Shown piece by piece: positions 40,661-49,016 of a stretch of DNA of 49,016 bases. Position 1 is the first letter of the stretch. The number at the start of each line of letters is the position of its first letter. A program made the position numbers and the translations under genes. This DNA comes from Didymodactylos carnosus (taxonomy: Eukaryota; Rotifera; Eurotatoria; Philodinida; Philodinidae), in contig CAJNOQ010000492.1 of the NCBI GenBank assembly GCA_905250885.1, positions 1-49,016 of the forward strand, given 5' to 3'. Under the pieces are notes generated by a model. That model had not been told where the DNA came from. It saw nothing but the letters and a program-made list of their open reading frames with translations, and ran no database searches.

Positions 40661-42634
40661 ACCGCCTAGGAGGAGCAATTCTACTGGGAATCCTTTTTAG
40701 ATTAGTTTAGTCTTTTGTACTCTTTGAGATCCCTATAACTTGGCACCCCTCCAGTCGTTCGAGCTGAAGTTTTCAGTATAACCTAGTTTGGTTGAATGAT
40801 GATTAGTAAGCTCTGAATGATTCATCAAAATTGGACATATAACAAAAATGTTATTTTTTTTGACGAAGGTTCTTTAACTTAGTTTTTCTAGTGATTAACA
40901 GTATTTTATCGGTATCACATGCAATAAATGAAAAAAAGAACCGATAGATAGGATATTACATGTTTAAAAGTCATATAAAATAATAGTTTATTAATTCATC
41001 ATTCTGCTATATATTCGATATGATACTATTCAGCAAATTTCTCTTAGATTGATTGAAAAATAAGTTATGTTCATTTTGGTTACATTTCTTTTTAGTTTTT
41101 TTAAAAATTATTGCTAGTTTTTTGCGAAAAAAAATGTTTCTCATTTATCAATTGACTTTCCAGTTCAATTGTTTCAAAACAAAATAAATTTATACTTTTC
41201 ATATTGTCGACAAGACAATATTTACTAAGTAAGACGTTAATAAAGTAAAATATATTTTCTTAACAATAACAAATGCACTAAAAATTGACACTTTAGCCAA
41301 ATCATTAAAATCTTATTCATAGATTTATGTAAAATATCTGATTTCGACTTTTATGCCCTTAAATTCTTTTATTAATGAATATGATTATGGAATTATTAAC
41401 GTTTGGTATTTTTTAAATTGATATTCTGCGTGTGTATGTGTAGTTATGACTTGCATAAGATGACTTGTTTTTGCTATTATCTCTCATATGTCTGTAATAA
41501 TAATAATAATAATAATTAGAGCAGAAGAGAGAAAAAAGAGAATCTGTTGTGCTGTTTTACATCAACTTCTTCTTTTTTTTTTGATATCATCAAATTTCTC
41601 CTATATATCCTATGTATACCTGTATTTGATACATATGTATATTAATAAATTGATTTTCTTTTTTTTTATGTTAGAAGAAGAAAAATATATATATAAAAAC
41701 AATAGCACACACAGTAATAGTCGTTTTTCATTCTTAATTCTTTTATTCGTTCGTTCATTTTTTTTTTTCTTTTTTTATGATCAAACGTCTATTAATCACA
41801 ACCAGTTATATATTCGAAGTATATCTCAAATTCCTATACAAATGGAATTTAATCACAATAAATAAATTTGATATCGTCTTTCATATCTCGAATAAGGAAA
41901 AAAGCCAACTATTGTATCAAAAATCATCATACTTAAAGATATAGGAGGCATATGAGAATCTTTGTTTTTTGTTTTTGTTTTTCAATGTTCATTTTATTTT
42001 ACATGCTGATAAATTGGTAAATTAATAGATAATTATCAACTGCAATGGAATTTTGGGAAAAACGAATAAATCATCAAATGGAATGATGAAAAAAAAGGTA
42101 AAAGATTAGAAAGAACGAAATGATGATGATTCATGATTAATTTTTGATAATATTGACATATGTAAGGCGTATGAGTTAATTATAACTTTTTCTAAGAATG
42201 ACAGTTTTACTTCACTTTCCAAATGGTAGTCACGTTTTTAACTAATTCATTTATTCTCAATCATTTTAGCTAATGATATTGATATATATTCTCCTTTTTT
42301 TCTTCATTTTTTACATTATATTCTAGTAAAGATGAAATAGAATGAAGATCAACAGAGTTATTTGACGTCTTCTGATTAATTAAATAAGATTATAAATCAA
42401 TTTTTCGAAGTTAATTTGAGGTAATACTAGTAAAATGTTAAATATCTAAGATCTCAAAATGTCTAGATTAAACGATTATGTTGTTATATAGTAAGGTTTT
42501 AATTCATTATCTCATTTATAAAAAAAAAAAAAATTGCCTACAGCTGTTTATCATTCGTCTAAAGTATATTTCATTTCAATAAAAAAATTTGTTCTATCTG
42601 TTTGTCATTTATAGTGTGACAAACACATTAAAAG
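40661..42634. other. GPCR upstream region
   Basis: AT-rich DNA with a (TAA)n run at about 41497-41517; the open frame starting there is low-complexity and I do not call it. A splice acceptor (GTCATTTATAG, about 42604-42614) precedes the GPCR ATG by 20 nt. Confidence 0.4.
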
Positions 42635-45033
42635 ATGACTACTAACTATCAAAGTACATATGTCAACGTGTTGAATTCCAACAATACCAGTAATCTATTA
42701 CCAGTAGACATTATGTTACGACAAACGAAAGTTCGAGAACTTATTATTGGTATTCTTGTACGTATTATAACACCATGGTATGTTTTTTGAAAATAACTAT
42801 TTTATTGGACGATTAAAACAAATTTTTAGGTTTATGGCATTATTATTGTTTTAAGTATATTGGGTAATGTTATTGTTGTTACAGCCATATGTCGCGTACA
42901 ACGTTTACGTCATCCAACAAATTATATTTTAATGAGTTTGGCTATTGCTGATTTATTAGTAACAACAACAGTTATGATACCAGGACTTGTCTATAATATT
43001 AAACAAAAATGGATATTTGGTGCCATATTTTGTAAAATTTGGGTATCAAATGATATTACATTTTGTACAGCATCCATTCTACATCTAGGTTTGTAATATG
43101 AAAATATTTAGTTAGTTTTATTCTATTAAATAATACTCTTAAATTCAATTTTACACAAAGTGTCATATAATAAATAGTCATTTTTTTCTATTCTGTTTTA
43201 TTTTTTATTTTTTTTTATTTAGTTGCCGTTAGTATCGATCGTTTTGTTGCCATTGAAAATCCATTAAGATATAAACAAAAAATGACTAGTCGTACAATAT
43301 TTATAATAATTGGTTGTATATGGCTCATTAGTGTTCTACTATCTTATGGACCGGTAATGCTCGGTCTATATTCTTTTGGCAATGCTCAAGAATATTTACA
43401 AGATAAATCTGAATGTGGAATGCGTCCAAATCGAATATATTCTATTATATCTTCATTAACATCATTTTATATTCCATTAATTATTATTCTTGCTCTTTAT
43501 GCAAGAATATTTATAACCGCTCGTAAACATTCATTAGAATTACAAAAATTAGAAAATATTATTAAACGTTTACATAGTAATGAACAATTTGTTTTAGAAA
43601 GTTCAAAATGGAAACGAGATGCAAAAGCGATAAGAACGTTAGGTATCTAAATTAATTATTTTTATTTATTTATTTATTTTTGTTTTTTTGTTTTTTGTTT
43701 TTTTTATATAAATTTTAATTATATTATTTTAAATATATTTTGAATTATTTTTATAGGCATCGTTGTCGGAGTATTTATCATTTGTTGGCTACCATTTTTT
43801 ATTATGTATCTTCGTTTAGCCTATTGTGATTATGAATGTATTACGCCATTTGTCGAACATCTTATTACATGGATTGGATATGCGAATAGTTTTTGTAATC
43901 CTGTTATTTATGCTTTTTCAAACAAGTATGTATCACAGTTATCCTTGCGGGTGACCATCCTAATTATTATTATCTAAACAGGTGTAAACTTTTTTTATTA
44001 ATGACAGACGTATAATAATGATAGACGTATTGTCAATCGACTTGTTATTATTAGTATTATTATTATTATTTCTTTCTTTTCTCCTTTTTTTTTTTGTTGT
44101 TGTTGTGTACTTTAACTAATTTAATTGTCTTCATTTGAAGAACATAAGAGACTTAATTTGTTACTATACACATTTGTGTTGTCTCGTTCTATCTAAAAAT
44201 GAGTACAATTAGAATTTTGCACTATTATTAATCATTAATGTACATAAACAAAAAGAAAATAGACTGAGTAGAACGACAGTAAAAGTTATTTTGACATTTT
44301 ATTATTAATTTGATCAATGAGACTATTCTATGCCTTTGAGTGCTATATTTCTTTATATAAACATCATTTCATCTGTTTCTACTTATTTCGATTATTCTAT
44401 ACGAATAGCATGACATTTTGTCCATGAAAGATAAAATAGATCTCAATAAAAACTGAGTCTACAATTTACAATAAAAAAAAATAAATAAATAAAAAAAAAA
44501 AATGCTATTTCTGACGTATTTCAAAACTTCTTCCAGTTCTTGTTTAATTATTTTTTCTTTCTTTTCTTTTTTTATTTAGAGACTTTCGTAATGCATTTTT
44601 TGAAATTCTCCATTATAATCATAATTGTCGATGTTTTCCATTATTAATAAATGCTGATCATTCATCAAAAGTTCGAACATCATTAACAAAATCCAATTAT
44701 TCCATGACATCAAAATATACACCACCATTTGCTCAGTCACGTCAAGCTAGCGTAATACCACCATATCGTTTAACAAACGGTTTAATATATTCATCGTCTA
44801 TAAACAATCAAACAAACGATGATAATAATAAAATAAATTCATATAAAATGCAAATAATGGGTGAACATTCAAAAAATAATTATAATCATAATAATTATTC
44901 AATAGATCAATATGATAGCGAATTAGATCATTTGGTACCAAATGGTGGTGGTATACAAAAAATATCTCATGTTCGCATGAGTAGTTTATTATACGATCAA
45001 GATGATACTAATTCGTTTACAATGAAAATATGA
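42635..45033 (+). CDS. class A (rhodopsin-like) GPCR, biogenic-amine-receptor type
   Basis: Five exons (42635-42757, 42830-43088, 43223-43642, 43757-43925, 44580-45033) give 474 residues and seven membrane segments. Visible landmarks: sequons at N16 and N17 in the N-terminal tail; TM1 LGN (N54); TM2 LAIAD (D82); TM3 cysteine C109 and D116 in WVSNDITFCTAS, the position that binds the amine in aminergic receptors; DRF (133-135) in place of DRY; an extracellular-loop cysteine in SECGM; TM6 CWLPFF (277-282); TM7 WIGYANSFCNPVIY (306-319), then a helix-8-like DFRNAFFEIL. The third intracellular loop is fairly short. The C-tail of about 150 residues is rich in Asn and Ser. Serotonin, octopamine/tyramine or dopamine type cannot be decided by eye. 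An AATAAA lies at 45165-45170. Confidence 0.93.
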
Positions 45034-45714
45034 TATAATGGTAAATTATTGATAATTGTTATGAGACAAAATCAATCCTCTCATTCAAAGTAAAACAAAA
45101 TAATACAAAATACCTCAATTATTTTGAATTAAAATCATTGATCTCCTCATTCCACTAGTCGTTCAATAAATTAATCCAGTGTCTTTATTTCTTGTTTTTT
45201 TTAGATCTTTTATTTTTTTTTTTTGTGCTTTTCTAGACTATGATAAATAGTCTTGTTTTATATTTTTCATTTTCAGTGTGATATTGTTTTTTTGTGAAAT
45301 ATTTTACTTTGTTTTATTTTCATTTTCTTTTCTTTTAATATAGTTAAATGAAAAATCAAAATCTCGGATTTTTTTTTCTTTGGTTTTTTTGTATTATTTT
45401 TCGAGATTAACGCGTCTTCCTCATTTGTTATGATGTACACTCATTAAAAACCAGCAACAAATATTCATTATGATCAAAAAACATGTTCAAATCAACGAAT
45501 GATAGTATTCTATAGGTTCTCACTTGTCATTCTCACAAAGCTATAGGCTATGCTTTTTATTTTATTTAATATAGAAAAAGAACATTTTTCTAAAATAAGT
45601 CACTGTTGTTGCATCTATAAATAATAAAAAAATGAAATGGAAAATAGAATGAAGACTAACTGACTGATTAGCTAATTCTTATTCACTTTGAATTGTATAT
45701 CCAATTGTAAACTT
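45034..45714. other. convergent intergenic region, GPCR and aminotransferase
   Basis: The 681 bp between two convergent stop codons hold the two 3' UTRs. The sequence is T- and A-rich with no further exon. Confidence 0.45.
45165..45170 (+). promoter_or_regulatory. poly(A) signal AATAAA of the GPCR gene
   Basis: AATAAA lies about 130 nt after the TGA stop, followed by a T-rich stretch. Confidence 0.45.
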
Positions 45715-48700
45715 TTATTCAGCAACTTTTTCAGTCTATTTAAAAATAGAAAAATGAAATATACACACTTTTCACTAAAACACTAACGAGGAAACCTCTC
45801 GAGGTGATAAATTGCTTTTTTATCGAAATCTAGTAAGTTATAGGTTATCGACGATGCTGATTCCGAATATGACCATGGGAGTTCTCTATAGCTCTTTGAA
45901 GATCCTGTTTTCTGGAAAATCAGTTTTTGAAAAACTTCAAAAGATAACCAAAATCTTTCTTAACAATGCACGATTGTAGTGCACACATTTCTGATCAAAA
46001 TGAGACATCCCCTAGCTCTACACGACCTTTCTTTGCAAAGTTATAGAATTTACAAGAAGAGCCCTAAATTGTTCGTTGTCAGCTCAAACCTACAGAAATA
46101 AGAAGGAAAAAATTAATTTGAGGCTCTTCTTATAAATTCTATAACTTTGCAAAGAAAGATTGTGTAGAGCTAGGGGATGTCTCATTTTGATCAGAAATGT
46201 GCGCACTACAATCGTGCATTGTTAAGAAAGATTTTGGTTATCTTTTGAAGTTTCTCAAAAACTGGTTTTCCAGAAGACAGGATCTTCAAAGAGCTATAGG
46301 GAACTCCCATGGTCATATTCGGAATCAGCATCGTCGATAACCTATAACTTACTAGATTTCGATAAAAAAGCGATTTATCACCGCGGGAGGTTCCCTCGTA
46401 AGAGTTTTCTTACCAATTGTTGTTGTTCATCAATTTCAGTTCGCAATAATTTTGCAAATCTCGCCATACCCTATGAGAAAAGAAAATCTACATTGATTGT
46501 TCTCAATCTTACCTTGAACAATCAACTTACAACATCCATTTGTTCAGAATTTGACAAAGAGTAACTTGTACGAACAAATGGGTAAGATTTTGATTGATCA
46601 TAAAAAAATGAAGATCCGGGTAGCAACAACACCTAAAACGTTTTTCATAAAAGATCCTGTCGGATTTCAAAAGTAGTGGGAACCAAAAAGTTGTAGAGCG
46701 CACAACGAGGAATTTAATGCTATATTGGGGTTTGATTTAGTACCTTTTGATTACTGAAATCAAGAGTCACAATGATCCTTAATCTTTCTGCTATATACTA
46801 TAAGAATAAGAGTTCGTGTATAATTAGGACGCATCGTAGAATTTTCTTCTACCCATAGGTTTTGTAGAGTGATAAACTCTTTATAAAATTATTATTTTCC
46901 ATCCGTTTCGATCCTACTTCCTGGAAAAGAAATGGGTGATTTACGAAAAAAATCGATCACATCTATTTCACATGCAAATAATAAAACACCTGTTAAAACT
47001 GAATCACATGGAGAACGAAATTCTAATTTTATGAGAAACTGCGTGAGTGTGAGCTCTATCTTTAACTTTTCCTTTTTGCGAAAAAAGAAATCTAAATAGT
47101 ACGTTTTGTTCAGAATTCAATACAAAACTATATATAGCAGAAAGATTAAGGATCATTGTGACTCTTGATTTCAGTAATCAAAAGGTACTAAATCAAACCC
47201 CAATATAGCATTAAATTCTTCGTTGTGTGCTCTACAACTTTTTGGTCACAATGATCCTACTTGTGACTAAAAAGTGCGCACTACTTTTGAAATCGGATAA
47301 GGTTCTGCAGTATTAAGACTACGAAGTATTGCATACCTCTTGTTTAACGGCTTTTTCTAATATTAATTTTCTGGTGTCTTTGACACCATTTAGTTTCAAC
47401 CAAATAAACATACCACATACTGGTTCATCAAACGTTACCATATCTAAAAAAACTTATGATTGAGTTATTCTTGAATACTCAATAATATATCGCACCCTTT
47501 AAATGTTCTCGAATTGCCTTGACCATAGCAGTTTTTTGGTTCGCATAAAATGTGCGGACTCTACAAACACATATGACATAGAAGTAACAATGGTTTGGCC
47601 AAACATACGAAAATTACAGATTTTTGACTTAATACAAATCTTGTATCATCTTATCCGTCCAACCAATAAAACATAAATTTGTATAATTTGTGCCTTCTAT
47701 GAAGTTCGATTACCGAAAAAGTTTTGAGCTTGTTTATTTTTGTTGATTAAAAGTTTTAGGTGAAATAGAGACCATAAAAATTTATTTTATCAACTCTCTA
47801 AACTTTGTAAAATTATTTAAATAAAACATCTCAAGAAATGATTTAGTCATAGAAAAGTTGTGTCACGATGATGTAGCTTTCGAAAGATCTATTTGGTTTT
47901 GTTCGTACTCGTTTAGATCAAATAAAAAAAGAGTTTATGTTATGTTTCTGTTTCGTAGCGAAATGACACCTTTGTTTTGCTCCTGGTGCAAATATTTAAT
48001 TGTTCGTTTTTTTAGTAGTGATATGGTAGCCAAGATCTGTTCTGAGTGGGTAAATATACAATTAAGTATCTATCTACACGATGTGCTCAAAATTAAAATC
48101 AAAAATATGTTTTTAGATTGCGTGAAACTGACTACAAAAAGAGCCCCATAAAAATTCCTTCAAATATAACCCTACTCATGATCAGAGCCTACTCATTAAT
48201 AATCGAGCTATTTCAATTCAAATAGTGCTTACTTGTCAATATGATTTTGAAATCCGTTTAAATCCCATTTGTCCATTAATTTTAGTATCAATATCTAGAA
48301 AATAGATTTAAAAAAAAATTATAAAATTATTTAGTTATATCAACAGAAACTATAATTATTTACTTGTGATAATGAGGATGCATGCATACTTGTCACTTGC
48401 TGATGAAAAACAATTTTTTGTAATAATTGTTTTGGTGCTGTGACCAATCCAACACGCATCCTGATGTGTAGAGTGAGCAATGAGTATGTGTGTATTAAAA
48501 AATTAATGTTTCAAAATAGATGTACCCAGCTGAAAGCACCTTTGACATTGAATCTAAACGAATAACCCGTCCATCTACATCCATTGAGAGAAACGATGGT
48601 AACAATTCCTGAAAATTATCAAAAAATAGATGCACTATCAAAAACTAATATTAGTAAATAATATTTACATTAAATTGAAGATAAAAGTAGGGATCATCTT

Positions 48701-48731
48701 CGATAATCAATAAATTGTACTTCTGAGCAAT
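45715..48731 (-). CDS. AADAT: AADAT-like PLP aminotransferase (kynurenine/2-aminoadipate), C-terminal half
   Basis: Nine exons join in phase to 218 residues ending in TAA: 48731-48669, 48608-48526, 48460-48364, 48294-48233, 47560-47496, 47443-47337, 46632-46531, 46470-46414, 45735-45715. The 5' half lies beyond the right edge; human AADAT has about 425 residues. Landmarks match the fold-type I enzyme: YNLLIIEDDPYFYLQF; PSFLSMDVDGRVIRLDSMSK with the PLP lysine in SMSK; MRVGLVTAPK; CGMFIWLKLNG; LLLPGSSFFYDQ; FVRTSYSLSNSEQMD. The family moves amino groups from 2-aminoadipate or kynurenine to 2-oxoglutarate in lysine and tryptophan breakdown, usually in mitochondria. The terminal 7-codon exon (TEKVAE and stop) is inferred from acceptor and phase. 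Two introns are filled by inverted repeats. Confidence 0.9.
45778..46407. repeat. long foldback element filling the last AADAT intron
   Basis: Arms 45778-46064 and 46120-46407 (about 287 bp each) are near-identical inverted copies around a 55-nt spacer; shared stretches include ATTCCGAATATGACCATGG and CTAGCTCTACACGACC-like segments. The element takes up about 630 of the 678 nt in the intron 45736-46413, and its right end almost touches the GTAAGA donor. It carries a full AAAATGAGAC-family segment in each arm and no coding sequence. Confidence 0.88.
46650..47306. repeat. second foldback element filling an AADAT intron
   Basis: Arms 46650-46812 and 47132-47306 are inverted copies (shared GATTTCAAAAGTAGTG and TTTGATTTAGTACCTTTTG), the right arm having about 33 extra nt. 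The element fills 657 of the 704 nt in the intron 46633-47336. It is unrelated in sequence to the neighbour at 45778-46407. The centre holds an exon-like open segment (46932-47042). Confidence 0.85.
46932..47042 (+). other. exon-like open segment inside a foldback element
   Basis: ATG opens 37 codons (MGDLRKKSITS..., ending FMRNC) that stop exactly at a consensus donor GTGAGT at 47043, in phase 0. The composition is protein-like, and the strand is opposite to the host gene. I recognise no family. It could be a captured first exon, or chance. Confidence 0.25.
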
Positions 48732-48897
48732 CTGGAAGAAAAATAAAATGTTTGTTAAATGTTAAAAATTATGTATAAATTTTCCCGTTATGCGTGCAAA
48801 AAGTTTTTCAGTGTTTTGCTCATAGCTAAGTCATTTTTGACCGGTTTTGCATAGATTGTTAGATCTGACTCTTAGCTGTCGACTGATGCAAAATTCA

Positions 48898-49016
48898 CCA
48901 GAGATAATTAGATCTGATCAATTTCCAGTCGATTGCTATTAAATGACCGGAAATTAATAGCTCCCGGTCATTTAATAGCAATCGACTGGAAATTGATCAG
49001 ATCTAATTATCTCTGG
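48898..49016. repeat. perfect 53-bp inverted repeat at the window edge
   Basis: 48898-48950 and 48964-49016 are exact reverse complements around a 13-nt centre; each arm starts CCAGAGATAATTAGATCTG and ends AAATGACCGG at the centre. It lies in an AADAT intron whose upstream exon is outside the window, and the right arm ends exactly at the last base, so the arms may continue. Confidence 0.9.

Noticed and set aside
41488..41865. 125-codon plus-strand open frame
   Set aside because: It is built from a (TAA)n run and poly-T tracts, giving poly-Ile and poly-Phe; low-complexity noise.
42758..42780. Later donor for GPCR exon 1 (GTATGT after ACACCATG)
   Set aside because: Using it puts the next exon in a frame with a stop within a few codons; GTACGT at 42758 keeps the TM1 frame open.

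Overview
This window looks like AT-rich nuclear DNA from a small invertebrate, most likely a bdelloid rotifer. The evidence is: many short phase-preserving GT-AG introns (mostly 45-100 nt); an F-box protein of the divergent leucine-rich type that is heavily expanded in bdelloids; animal-only genes (Hippo kinase, HOOK adaptor, aminergic-type GPCR, synaptobrevins); and 3' splice acceptors sitting just upstream of several start codons, as expected where spliced-leader trans-splicing is used. The species assignment is inference. Exon models were built by hand from splice signals, reading phase and remembered similarity to human families; no searches were run.

Layout. 1-2788 holds no recognisable gene. 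On the minus strand follow an F-box protein (2789-4452, 5' end unresolved), an MST1/2 (Hippo) kinase in 10 coding exons (6593-9752), a HOOK dynein adaptor in 22 coding exons (11333-16315) and a MED28-like Mediator subunit in 2 exons (16844-17572). On the plus strand two tandem synaptobrevin/VAMP genes follow (20355-22388 and 24196-25477). The first has two equal-length alternative exons for the middle of the SNARE motif. A gene-poor stretch of about 17 kb (25478-42634) is rich in inverted-repeat elements and contains a hAT-like MITE. Then come an aminergic-like class A GPCR (42635-45033, plus) and the C-terminal half of an AADAT-like aminotransferase (minus, 45715 to beyond the window end).

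The genes do not form one pathway. Two themes link them: membrane traffic and signalling (VAMPs, HOOK, GPCR, Hippo) and heavy colonisation of introns and intergenic DNA by foldback elements. The most striking observations are the mutually exclusive SNARE exons, start codons split by an intron in both VAMP genes, two adjacent aminotransferase introns made almost entirely of long inverted repeats, a perfect 53-bp palindrome at the right edge, and a pre-miRNA-sized hairpin at 18348-18423.
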